Shown here: piece after piece, positions 26,602-34,492 of the stretch
Position numbering within the stretch: the first letter of the stretch is position 1
How the letters are laid out: each line of letters opens with the position of its first letter
Assembly (NCBI GenBank): GCA_016181275.1
Contig: JACOZQ010000013.1
Coordinates: forward strand, 1-34,492
Origin: Candidatus Woesearchaeota archaeon
GTDB taxonomy: Archaea; Nanobdellota; Nanobdellia; SCGC-AAA011-G17; ARS1403
Reading direction: 5' to 3'
Length of the DNA: 34,492 nucleotides
The notes under the pieces: model-generated
Told to the model about the DNA's origin: nothing
The model's database searches: none
The model's input: the letters and a program-made list of their open reading frames with translations, nothing else
Translations under genes and position numbers: made by a program

Positions 26602-27213
26602 TTATTTACTCTCTCTTTCATTTGATAAATAGTTAATTATCTCTGTTATTGAGTCAAATGGCTTGATTAAATCTGTATCAACTTCTAATGGGATTTTTGC
26701 TTCTCCTTTTTTTAATTTTGAAAGAGCTTCTGCAGCCCCTCCTGAATTTTGCAAACAAATTACTGGCTTTTCTAACAATAAACCCTTTAAAGCTTCATCA
26801 ATTGTTCCTGTCGAGCCGTTAACAACGATTAAATAATCAGCAACACCACCAATATAAACTCTTCTTTCTTCCATATCTTTTCCTGCCTTTTCCATTCTTA
26901 AAATTCCGTTCTTTGTTTTTTCAGCTAATTTAAAATATTCTTCTGGCGGAGCTAATTCAAAATCAGGAAACAAAATAAAGAATTTATCTCCTACATTTTT
27001 TTCCAAGCAATAATCAACTATCCCACTATAAATATCAACTCCAACACCTTGCACTCCTCCTGTAAACAAGCTTCCTTTTTCTTCTACAAATTCCCTAAGA
27101 TCATAGCCTAATCTAAAAGCATCATCACTATCATAATCTGGCAGAGGAGATGTTGCTCCAATTATTCCAATTATCGGATGTTCATATCTTTGAGTTATTT
27201 CCTCTAATTTCAT
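26602..27213 (-). CDS. SLOG/LOG-family protein (TIGR00725-like)
   Basis: PIIGIIGATS, SLFTGGVQGVGVDIYSGIVDYCLE, DYLIVVNGSTGTIDEALKGLLLEKPVICL (Rossmann fold, G-T-x-D-E loop). Confidence 0.8.
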   Translation of the reverse strand: MKLEEITQRYEHPIIGIIGATSPLPDYDSDDAFRLGYDLREFVEEKGSLFTGGVQGVGVDIYSGIVDYCLEKNVGDKFFILFPDFELAPPEEYFKLAEKTKNGILRMEKAGKDMEERRVYIGGVADYLIVVNGSTGTIDEALKGLLLEKPVICLQNSGGAAEALSKLKKGEAKIPLEVDTDLIKPFDSITEIINYLSNERESK

Positions 27214-27434
27214 GTTTGAACAACTCCTTCTAATCTTTTTATAACTCTTCTTGATGGGATGTTTTGAACATTTTTGTCACTGTCAAATCTGGAAATTACA
27301 TTATTTCGATTGTTATATGGTGCGTATTTTATTTGAGATGTTGGGCCATAAAGACCTATTGCCCTTGCTCTGGTCGCATCCCCTATTCCTCTTGGTGGAG
27401 CATACAATCCTTTTTTAACTTCTTTGCTCTTCAT
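27210..27434 (-). CDS. Small 74-aa hypothetical protein, coupled to the SLOG gene
   Basis: 4-nt overlap with the SLOG start; MKSKEVKKGLYAPPRGIGDATRARAIGLYGPTSQIKYAPYNN... Confidence 0.55.
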   Translation of the reverse strand: MKSKEVKKGLYAPPRGIGDATRARAIGLYGPTSQIKYAPYNNRNNVISRFDSDKNVQNIPSRRVIKRLEGVVQT

Positions 27435-27457
27435 TTTGCACTGGCACCTCCAAAATT

Positions 27458-27805
27458 TTAATATTGACTTCTACAATTTGCTTCTATTATTTTTTCCATG
27501 TTTTCCTGGGTTATTGTAGTTGTCTCGCCTGTGAAAACTGCCCTTAAATCGTCGAGGTTTTCAGGAAGAATATCTATAATCTTTGTTATCTGCCTGTCTT
27601 TTATTCTTGGTATGTCCAATGACTCTATTTTTGCCTTCAACTCTAAAGATTTTTTTGAATCTAATTTTACTAATTTATTTACATAATCACGAACTTTATT
27701 CCCGCGAAAAGTTAACTCTTTGTTCCTTGATTCTATCGACTCTAATTTCTCTTTTAACTCCGGCAGAGAGATCGGTCTTTCCTGTACTAATTTTATGCTT
27801 GCCAT
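27458..27805 (-). CDS. rpoF: RNA polymerase Rpb4/RpoF-like subunit
   Basis: RPISLPELKEKLESIESRNKELTFRGNKVRDYVNKL..IKDRQITKIIDILPENLDDLRAVFTGE; follows rpl21e as in archaea. Confidence 0.88.
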   Translation of the reverse strand: MASIKLVQERPISLPELKEKLESIESRNKELTFRGNKVRDYVNKLVKLDSKKSLELKAKIESLDIPRIKDRQITKIIDILPENLDDLRAVFTGETTTITQENMEKIIEANCRSQY

Positions 27806-28089
27806 TTTTTTAAGTGAACTGGATGTATTAATAGTATTTTGGGTTTTTTAAAGTCTTTTATTTTGACTTTGTAACAGTCTCCCTGCTTTCCTTTTACAAT
27901 TCCAACTTTTCCATGGAATCTTGGAAAGTACATACCTGTCTGGACTGCTGGCTCTGCCTTTAGAATAACTCGCTCTTCTGCTTTAAATTCTTGAAGATAA
28001 TTCCTGATGCTGATTTTTCCTTTCTGCTTGTAATGCTTTTTTAATTTATCCCTGGTTTTCCTTCTCGATCTTCCAATTCTTTGAGCCAT
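27793..28089 (-). CDS. rpl21e: 50S ribosomal protein L21e (eL21)
   Basis: GRSRRKTRDKLKKHYKQKGKISIRNYLQEFKAEERVILKAEPAVQTGMYFPRFHGKVGIVKGKQGDCYKV. Confidence 0.97.
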   Translation of the reverse strand: MAQRIGRSRRKTRDKLKKHYKQKGKISIRNYLQEFKAEERVILKAEPAVQTGMYFPRFHGKVGIVKGKQGDCYKVKIKDFKKPKILLIHPVHLKKWQA

Positions 28090-28286
28090 GAAATTAAACG
28101 AAGATTTTTGATTTAAAAGTCTTTCTATAAAAAAATTTTAACCGCTGACGCTGCACACTTTTCTTTCAAAAAGAAAATCGTGTCCAAAAGAAATGATTTA
28201 GGCTTTGCTTGTTTTAAAAAAGAATGAATTTTTCCTATGATTTAAATAAATAATTCTTTATAAACTGCAAAATATTTAAAAATAAT

Positions 28287-28805
28287 ATGGAGCAAAGGGT
28301 AATATTCGATACAAGTATTTTTGGTTTATTAATAAAAGAAAAAAACATTGAAAATATCCAGATTGAAATAAAAGAAGATACAGCATTTAAAGTTTTAGGG
28401 ATAAACGCAATAAGAAGAGAAATTAAAAATGTTGAGTGGAGTCCTACAGAAATTAAATCTTCAATATTAAAACTCTATGAATTCTTAATAGAAAAAGAAT
28501 ACGCGATTGATAAAAAAATAGAAGAATTTGCGGAAAAATATTATAATTATTACAAGGAATCTGGTGGTAAGAAATTGTATAAAGAGTTGAGAACAGATTT
28601 ATTGATTGTAGCTACAGCAACGGTAAAGAATGTTGATATCTTGGTGAGTATTGATAGGGAGACTATGTCAATGAGTAGTAAATATGGGGAGATATTTAGA
28701 AAAACTTATCACCACATCAATGTAGGAGAAGGCTTTAGAGATCCTAATTTTTGGCAGTATAAAGACTTAAAGTTAAAATTCAAGTTTTTTACGAAACGGC
28801 CTTAA
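28287..28805 (+). CDS. PIN-domain-like protein (VapC-type candidate)
   Basis: VIFDTSIFGLLI N-terminal Asp motif; KELRTDLLIVATATVKNVDILVSIDRETM. Confidence 0.75.
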   Translation: MEQRVIFDTSIFGLLIKEKNIENIQIEIKEDTAFKVLGINAIRREIKNVEWSPTEIKSSILKLYEFLIEKEYAIDKKIEEFAEKYYNYYKESGGKKLYKELRTDLLIVATATVKNVDILVSIDRETMSMSSKYGEIFRKTYHHINVGEGFRDPNFWQYKDLKLKFKFFTKRP

Positions 28806-28917
28806 TAAATTTGTTTATCTCTTTATTAAAATCAGGTCTTTTCTTTAATTCGATGATTTCTCTAGCAATCTCTCTAGCTTCTTCATATACATGTTTTGGC
28901 AATTTTCTTCTTACCAT
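28789..28917 (-). CDS. 42-aa convergent small ORF overlapping the PIN gene end; candidate antitoxin
   Basis: Reverse complement: MVRRKLPKHVYEEAREIAREIIELKKRPDFNKEINKFIKAVS*; shares 17 nt with the PIN ORF. Absent from the ORF track (too short). Confidence 0.5.
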   Translation of the reverse strand: MVRRKLPKHVYEEAREIAREIIELKKRPDFNKEINKFIKAVS

Positions 28918-28957
28918 GATTTGTTAGCAACATAATTGTTATTTAAACCTTTCCTTG

Positions 28958-29257
28958 CTATTTTAATTCTCTTTCAACCTGGCTCCTCAAGCTTTCTAGA
29001 ACTTCATTGATTGCGAAAAACAAGTTGAAATTCGTAGTTTCTGCTTCATAATGCTTTTCATCCAATTCTAATTGCGCATTGATCTGGAATTTCTGCGATT
29101 TCTCTTTTTTATGGACATTTTTCAAATGAATGTGCAATTTTGTAAACTCATGAAATTTATTTGCGTGATTGCCTATCATCTTTTTTAGAATTGTCAATTC
29201 TCCTGGCTCTAAACTGTCAAAGTCTTTCAACTCAATTCTTTCGCCTAGCTGTATCAT
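28958..29257 (-). CDS. HPF/RaiA-like ribosome-associated protein (tentative)
   Basis: FHEFTKLHIHLKNVHKKEKSQKFQINAQLELDEKHYEAETTNFNLFFAINEVLESLRSQVER resembles the HPF pattern. Confidence 0.6.
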   Translation of the reverse strand: MIQLGERIELKDFDSLEPGELTILKKMIGNHANKFHEFTKLHIHLKNVHKKEKSQKFQINAQLELDEKHYEAETTNFNLFFAINEVLESLRSQVERELK

Positions 29258-29296
29258 GAAAATAATGAATATTTATGTGTTAATATATTTTTCTGT

Positions 29297-29312
29297 GAAA
29301 AAGCTTATATAT
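29297..29312 (+). promoter_or_regulatory. BRE/TATA promoter (GAAAAAGCTTATATAT) of the RDD-sppA operon
   Basis: Matches the same element found before ORFs 11849 and 14562; ATG at 29334. Confidence 0.65.
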
Positions 29313-29333
29313 CTCAGACTATTGGATTAATTT

Positions 29334-29768
29334 ATGAAAGCTGCTGGCAACTGGAAAAGATTTTTTGCATTCCTTGTTGATCTTGCTATTGTTGAATTCA
29401 TAATAACAAAACCATTGAATAAAATAATAACAAATTCAATTTATGATTTTGATTTCTCTCTTGTCGAGCTCAGCTCATTTTCATTCAAGATTATTTTCGT
29501 ATCTTTGTCAATAGGAATTATTGGAATACTATACTGGGCGGTACTCGAATATAAAATTGGGCAGACACTTGGAGCTTTGATTTTCAATTTGAGAGCTAGA
29601 AGTGAGAAAGGAAGCTTGAGTTTTGGAAAATCTTTTTTAAGAAATTTGAGCAAGGTAAGCATCGCCTTTCTTTTGATAGATTCAATAAATATATTTTTTA
29701 ATGAGAAGAAGCAGAGATTTTTAGAAAGATATAGCGGCACAATAACGGTTCAAGGGGAGAAAACATGA
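29334..29768 (+). CDS. RDD-family membrane protein
   Basis: AAGNWKRFFAFLVDLAIVEFII ... YWAVLEYKIGQTLGALIFNLRARSEKG. Confidence 0.85.
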   Translation: MKAAGNWKRFFAFLVDLAIVEFIITKPLNKIITNSIYDFDFSLVELSSFSFKIIFVSLSIGIIGILYWAVLEYKIGQTLGALIFNLRARSEKGSLSFGKSFLRNLSKVSIAFLLIDSINIFFNEKKQRFLERYSGTITVQGEKT

Positions 29769-30670
29769 AAAAAATAAAAACCATAATTACGACAATAGTA
29801 ATGCTGTGGCTGCTGTCTTATTTTCTCAGTTTTGGAATTGGAAATGAAAAAGTGATAGATGAAGGGGTTGCTATAATTCCTATAAAGGGAGCTATTCTTC
29901 CAGAAGATTCAAATGATATTTTTGGAGCTAGCGGAATGGGGAGTGATACTATAATGAGCAGCTTGAAAAGGGCAATGGACAATGATGGGATAAAAGCTGT
30001 AGTTCTTGAAATAAATTCTCCAGGCGGGACCGTTGTCGCCTCTAGAGAGGTTGCTAATTTTGTTAAAGCATTAAGCGAAGAGAAGCCTGTTGTTGCATGG
30101 ATAAGAGAAGTTGGAGCTTCTGGAGCTTATTGGATTGCATCTTCATCCGATTATATAATTGCAGATGAGCTGAGCATAACTGGCAGCGTCGGAGTTATTT
30201 CCAGCTACTTGGAATTTTCTGAGCTGCTTGAGAAATATGGAGTAAGATATGAAAGACTTGTAGCAGGCGAGTTGAAAGACGTTGGGAGCCCATACAGAGA
30301 CTTGAATGATGCTGAGAGAAAACTGATGGAAAGCAAGCTGAAAAAAATTCAAGATGTTTTCTTGAAAGAGGTTTCTGAAAATAGAAAATTAACACCAAGT
30401 CAGGTAGATGAAATCAGGTCAGGATTTTTTTATCTTGGAATTGAGGCAAAAGAGCTTGGACTTGTTGATGATCTTGGTGGAAGAGAATTAGCTATTGAAA
30501 AAGCAAAAGATCTAGGAAAAATCGAAGATGGAAACATTGTCGAGTACAAACCCAAAAAAAGCTTGATTGAGTTGATTGAGAAATTCACGAACAAAGCATT
30601 TTTTAATTTAGGAAGAGGAATATGGGCTGACCTGGCAATTGAGAACAAGCTTGAAATTCTTGCTATGTAA
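29765..30670 (+). CDS. sppA: Signal peptide peptidase SppA (S49 family)
   Basis: AVVLEINSPGGTVVASREVANFVKAL, ASGAYWIASSSDYIIADELSITGSVGVISSYLEF, VDDLGGRELAIEKA; overlaps the RDD gene. Confidence 0.95.
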   Translation: MKKIKTIITTIVMLWLLSYFLSFGIGNEKVIDEGVAIIPIKGAILPEDSNDIFGASGMGSDTIMSSLKRAMDNDGIKAVVLEINSPGGTVVASREVANFVKALSEEKPVVAWIREVGASGAYWIASSSDYIIADELSITGSVGVISSYLEFSELLEKYGVRYERLVAGELKDVGSPYRDLNDAERKLMESKLKKIQDVFLKEVSENRKLTPSQVDEIRSGFFYLGIEAKELGLVDDLGGRELAIEKAKDLGKIEDGNIVEYKPKKSLIELIEKFTNKAFFNLGRGIWADLAIENKLEILAM

Positions 30671-30760
30671 TTTTTGAATGTTGTTCTTTATTATAGAAAT
30701 TGTTATATATGATGAAGTTTTTTCAATTTCTAAGACTTAGAACTTTTTAGGAGGTGTAAA

Positions 30761-30901
30761 ATGAGTTTTGAGAAATTTTTTGACGAACAAAGTCAAGGCG
30801 GAGAAGGAGCAGGAAGTGAAGGAAGCGGAGCAGGAAGTGAAGGAGGAGATGATCCTTCTGGTGCTGGCGGAGATGCTGGTAGCGACGGCGGAGATAGCTA
30901 A
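30761..30901 (+). CDS. 46-aa acidic Gly/Ser-rich small protein
   Basis: MSFEKFFDEQSQGGEGAGSEGSGAGSEGGDDPSGAGGDAGSDGGDS* with strong SD (AGGAGGTG) directly upstream. Confidence 0.65.
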   Translation: MSFEKFFDEQSQGGEGAGSEGSGAGSEGGDDPSGAGGDAGSDGGDS

Positions 30902-31037
30902 TTGACTGGTTTTGTGTTGACATTGTTTTGTTTTTTTGCATGGGATGTCAGCACATTTTTCTAATAATTTTTTTTGGTCTTGTCGAAGTATTGCTGTAAT
31001 AAAAACATTTAAAAGTTTGATAATCTTCTTGATTATA

Positions 31038-31307
31038 GATGGACTAGGCCGGGAAGTCAGCTCTATCCTGTAACTGCAAATGAGCTTCATGGCAGGGCCG
31101 AAGCTTTAGTGAGGTAGTGAAAATAAATATTAGTCTTGGCTTGGACTGGGAAGCTTTGTCCTGCGGGGTTGGTAATTGTAAGAATCCTGTCAGGCTGGGA
31201 ACAGAGCAGCAGTTATTATAATTATTGGCGCTCGCAGTCAACAAGGTGGAGAAAGAGTCAAGGGTGCTAATAGCTATGACCATTATCGAAGCTAAGGCAT
31301 GTCCATC
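31038..31307 (+). ncRNA. SRP (7S) RNA
   Basis: Termini pair GATGGAC/GTCCATC; Alu-domain GGCCGGGAAGTCAGCTC..CCTGTAACTGCAAATGAGC..GGCAGGGCCGAAGC; S-domain GTCAGGCTGGGAACAGAGCAGCAG. Confidence 0.93.
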
Positions 31308-31367
31308 ACTTTATTTTCTTTAATCTTTGTAGTAAAGTATTTATATGAGAAAATCTCTTTTAAATCA

Positions 31368-31931
31368 ATGGATAAAAATAATTTTGCTATTTTTGGATTT
31401 GTGATTGTGGGCATTCTTGCTCTTGTCATTCTGCAAAATTCGCAATTAACTGGAGAAGCGAGCAGAAATTTCCAGACGACTATTGAGCTTGATCCTGATG
31501 AGTATCTTTTTAGAATCGGAGAGAGAAAAATAATTGATGATGCTGCAATAATGCTTGTGAGAATTGCTGACAGCGATGAAGTTATTATCGATATAGGTGG
31601 TGTTAGAAAGAGCGTGAACAAATATGGAATTAGAATAATTAATGGAGTGCAGATCGAGAGTATTTCTGTTTCTGAAAATTCAGCAATATTAAAAGTTCTA
31701 AACCTGGAGAAAAAACAAACAACTTGCGTAGATTCTGATTCTGGCGATATTTATTTGAAGGGAAGATGCGATGATAGATTTTATCCTAATGGCGTTGATG
31801 ACTTTTGCGACTTCGATACCTTGAAAGAATACAACTGCGGATATGACCAATATGTAGATGAAGTTCATTGCTTGAAACATGTTGTCGAATGCTCTGATGG
31901 CTGTAGTACTGGTGCCTGTACTGTAAAATAA
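31368..31931 (+). CDS. Membrane-anchored hypothetical protein with Cys-rich C-terminus
   Basis: ATG at 31368 gives MDKNNFAIFGFVIVGILALVILQNSQLTGEASRNF; the 31299 start in the track would overlap the SRP RNA 3' end. Confidence 0.7.
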   Translation: MDKNNFAIFGFVIVGILALVILQNSQLTGEASRNFQTTIELDPDEYLFRIGERKIIDDAAIMLVRIADSDEVIIDIGGVRKSVNKYGIRIINGVQIESISVSENSAILKVLNLEKKQTTCVDSDSGDIYLKGRCDDRFYPNGVDDFCDFDTLKEYNCGYDQYVDEVHCLKHVVECSDGCSTGACTVK

Positions 31932-32072
31932 AAATTAATTTTAAACGCTTCACCGATGGACAACAAGTTTTCCATTTGCCTTTCTTTTTAGTTAAGCTTT
32001 TAAATTTTTCTTCGTTAATATTCATTAATATGCCATTTTTTTTACAAGGTTAATAGCAGCGATAGGAAAAGA

Positions 32073-32384
32073 ATGAATTTTAATCCTGAAGAAGCTTCTT
32101 TTTTAAGAGATAATCTAAATAAATTCACTGTTGGATATTATACTTCAGGATTGCAAGCAAGTGTTATGGACTCTGATGAAACAACTCTTGCTGTTCTTTT
32201 ACTGCCAATTAATGTTGGAATGGATTCCAACTTTTATAGGGATGATGGCATAGCTTACTGGGAGAATCCTAGGGGTAGTACCTATATTAAGCTGACAAAA
32301 ATTGGTGGAACATTAAAACACATTGATTCTGAGGATGCTAATAAAAAAAGAATTGAAGTGCAATTTATATACGTGGATTCTTGA
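32073..32384 (+). CDS. Hypothetical protein
   Basis: 103-aa ORF, no recognised domain. Confidence 0.5.
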   Translation: MNFNPEEASFLRDNLNKFTVGYYTSGLQASVMDSDETTLAVLLLPINVGMDSNFYRDDGIAYWENPRGSTYIKLTKIGGTLKHIDSEDANKKRIEVQFIYVDS

Positions 32385-32386
32385 TT

Positions 32387-32851
32387 TTATAATTTTCTTT
32401 CTATTTCATCTAAAACAGTTGACATGTCTTTTACAACCAAGTTATACAATTTTTTTACAACTATGTCATACATTGCTTCTTTTAATGGGCCCGAGCAGTA
32501 ATCCAAATTCCCGCCCATGGCTTCAAACTTCATCCTGCTGAACTCGTTCCTTGGGATTTTACAGAGCATAAATTTTCCTTCAAACTGCCTCCTTGTTGTT
32601 GCTGAAAAATCGCTTGAGACTTCTTTGACTTCAACTTTTAAAATACAGTCTTCATCATCTTTTCCTTTTATTGTATATTCTGAAATTGTTTTTCCAGCAT
32701 CGTCTGCAAGGATTTTTGCTTTTTTGCATTCAGCTGCTGCCTGCTCAAAACATCCTGCTGTGTCGCATGCTTTCGGCTTGAAAACTAAATATAAAGGAGA
32801 TAATAATATTAAAACTCCAATAAAAATAAATAAGTAACCTCTTTTTTTCAT
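32387..32851 (-). CDS. N-terminally anchored/secreted hypothetical protein
   Basis: MKKRGYLFIFIGVLILLSPLYLVFKPKACDTAGCFEQAAAECKKAKI: one N-terminal TM, then Cys-containing ectodomain. Confidence 0.65.
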   Translation of the reverse strand: MKKRGYLFIFIGVLILLSPLYLVFKPKACDTAGCFEQAAAECKKAKILADDAGKTISEYTIKGKDDEDCILKVEVKEVSSDFSATTRRQFEGKFMLCKIPRNEFSRMKFEAMGGNLDYCSGPLKEAMYDIVVKKLYNLVVKDMSTVLDEIERKL

Positions 32852-32887
32852 TGCACTCTATTAATGGAATTTTGTTAATAAAGTTTT

Positions 32888-34123
32888 CTACAGCTGCTTT
32901 TGCGTCAACAAGCTTATTCTTGAGTGATCAACTCTGGAATCCTTGCCTACAAGATACTGTACTTTTATTTTTTCTGCTATGCTCGCGATGTCCCTCGTTA
33001 TTGTACCATCAAGCACTACTGCAAAAACTCCTGTTCTTAAACTATTCAATGTTGTTGCCAGCTCGGTTACAGGAACCTTTCCTAAAATGTTCAAATTGCC
33101 ATCGAGGATGTAAGCTCCCCTTGTCCCTACTAATTCTTCAAGCATTCTTTTAAAGTCCTGGGATTTTTCAATGTCCTGCTTTTTTTCCTGTGCTTTGTTT
33201 TGATATCTTTCCTTGTAGTCGTTTTGAAGATGCCTGTTATTTCTTTGTTGCGAGCTGGAATTTGAAACTGCTTCCTGATGCATCTGCTGCGGTTTTTCTT
33301 CCAACTTAATCTGCTCAACTGTTACTTTGCTGCGAAGCGCTTTATGAATCTCTTTTTTTGTAATCTCTTCAACTTCTTTTCCATCCGGAGCCTTGCATAC
33401 GAAATCAATTTCAGCAACTGCTGTAACTTCCTTAATTATTAGATCTCCTCCCCTGTCGCCGTCGACGAAAAGGATTATATTTTTCTTCCCGCTCAATTCC
33501 TTTATTGTTTCAGGGACCGAAGTTCCATTTAAGCCAATAGCGTTTTTTATTCCATGCTTCAGCAAGTTTAGAACATCGGCTCTTCCCTCAACAACTATTA
33601 TTTCTTCGGATTCGTTAATTAATGGACCCGCTGGCAACCTGTCTTTTCCATATTCAGATACTTCCATCATCCTTACTGACTCTGCTACTTTATCAGTTAA
33701 TTCTTGAGAATCTGGCATAAACTTTTCTGTCAACTCATGAAGAAGCTCTTTCGCCCTTTCAATAATATAATTTCTTTTACTAACGCGAACGTCTTCAATA
33801 TTTAAAATTTTTACCTTTGCATTGCAAGGACCAATTCTTTGTATTGTCTCTATTGCAGCTGCTATTATCGCTGTCTCTGCCTTGTCTAAAGAACTTGGTA
33901 TTATAATCTCTCCTGCTGCTTTTCCTGATTTTACATCTGTTTTGACATCTATCCTTCCAATCCTTCCTGATCTTTGAAGCTCCCTTAATTCTAAATCATT
34001 TCCTAGTAGGCCTTCTGTCTGGCCAAAGATTGCACCAATAACATCAGGACGCTCGACAACGCCTTCTATTTCTATGCTAGCTTGAACTATGTATTTAGCT
34101 GATACAGGGCTAATTTTTCCCAT
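32888..34123 (-). CDS. dnaG: Archaeal DnaG-type primase
   Basis: SPVSAKYIVQASIEIEGVVERPDVIGAIFGQTEGLLG, GRIGRIDV, EIIVVEGRADVLNLLKHGIKNAIGLNGT, NIILFVDGDRGGDLIIKE (Toprim). Confidence 0.97.
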   Translation of the reverse strand: MGKISPVSAKYIVQASIEIEGVVERPDVIGAIFGQTEGLLGNDLELRELQRSGRIGRIDVKTDVKSGKAAGEIIIPSSLDKAETAIIAAAIETIQRIGPCNAKVKILNIEDVRVSKRNYIIERAKELLHELTEKFMPDSQELTDKVAESVRMMEVSEYGKDRLPAGPLINESEEIIVVEGRADVLNLLKHGIKNAIGLNGTSVPETIKELSGKKNIILFVDGDRGGDLIIKEVTAVAEIDFVCKAPDGKEVEEITKKEIHKALRSKVTVEQIKLEEKPQQMHQEAVSNSSSQQRNNRHLQNDYKERYQNKAQEKKQDIEKSQDFKRMLEELVGTRGAYILDGNLNILGKVPVTELATTLNSLRTGVFAVVLDGTITRDIASIAEKIKVQYLVGKDSRVDHSRISLLTQKQL

Positions 34124-34252
34124 TTTACAACCCCCGATTGTATTCTTATTTTTTTATTCTAGAACAAGTCTATCTCAACTAATACTAAAACGAAATTATG
34201 AATGTGAACTTGTCCTTTGATTTTTTGACTTAATTTTAATTTGTTAATTTAT

Positions 34253-34349
34253 GATCATTGTCGCCCGCGACACTAACTCCCAATGTCATTGTTTGGACCT
34301 CGCCGTGAACTCTTATTGAGTATCTCTCGTGGCGGGCACCCTTTCGGGC
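34253..34349 (-). ncRNA. Candidate structured RNA upstream of dnaG
   Basis: GC-rich segment in an AT-rich background; GCCC-GAAA-GGGU GNRA hairpin, GCCCGC/GCGGGC complementarity, TGTCG/CGACA hairpin; TATA-like ATTTAAATAC at 34371-34380 about 25 nt upstream. Confidence 0.35.
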
Positions 34350-34445
34350 ATAATTACCTATAATTCCAATGTATTTAAATCTTTGCTTCTGGGGTAACCG
34401 TTTAGCTAACCGAAAATAACAAATAGTAGTTCTGAGTATTAATTC

Positions 34446-34482
34446 TTGGGGGTTAGAGTGAGAAACGAATGAAAACCCCCAA
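34446..34482. repeat. Perfect 9-bp inverted repeat TTGGGGGTT-N19-AACCCCCAA
   Basis: Seen directly near the window edge; function unknown. Confidence 0.5.
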
Positions 34483-34492
34483 TGAAATATGT

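Noticed and set aside
28155-28193. A/T-rich hairpin (ACACTTTTCTTT..AAAGAAAATCGTGT) in the rpl21e upstream region.
   Set aside because: Imperfect and dominated by A/T runs; chance is plausible in this background.
30737-31283. Minus-strand ORFs across the Gly-rich small gene and SRP RNA.
   Set aside because: Antisense to the small protein and the SRP RNA; translations lack any recognisable domain.
1-34492. CRISPR arrays.
   Set aside because: No regularly spaced direct repeats were seen, and no cas genes were recognised (the DUF2779 Cas4-like domain alone is not evidence).

Overview
AT-rich archaeal chromosomal window, probably a DPANN-type archaeon; this lineage call is inferred from gene content, not tested. 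The backbone is the conserved archaeal translation/transcription cluster on the minus strand: rpl21e-rpoF-[insert]-DUF655-rps13-rps4-[insert]-rps11-smORF-rpoD-tRNA-Leu(GAG)-[~10.5 kb insert]-rpl18e-[DUF5680-like]-rpl13-rps9-rpoN. An enolase-like gene, rps2, sppA, SRP RNA and dnaG are nearby. The strongest discovery is in rps11 (uS11). The ORF is broken by a 31-nt insertion carrying stop codons, and the insertion folds into a near-textbook bulge-helix-bulge (BHB) motif (10-bp intron stem with UGCG loop, 3-nt bulge, 4-bp central helix, 3-nt bulge). Cutting at the canonical BHB positions restores ...HVTDITG... exactly, so this looks like an archaeal mRNA intron in an essential ribosomal protein gene. 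The second is a defense-like island between tRNA-Leu and rpl18e. It holds an ISH3-like frameshifted transposase, a HEAT-repeat/N4-type methyltransferase fusion with a CfrBI-like nuclease, an operon of six tandem divergent ~60-76 aa coiled-coil+HTH proteins ending in a HEPN (RNLIAH) protein, a GmrSD-like DUF262/DUF1524 protein and a DUF2779 nuclease. Other points of interest are a triple-repeat HTH + nuclease-like protein between rps4 and rps11, a PRTase+SLOG(LOG-like)+small-protein cassette between rpoF and DUF655, an enolase paralog lacking its catalytic residues, and several unlisted small ORFs and candidate ncRNAs.
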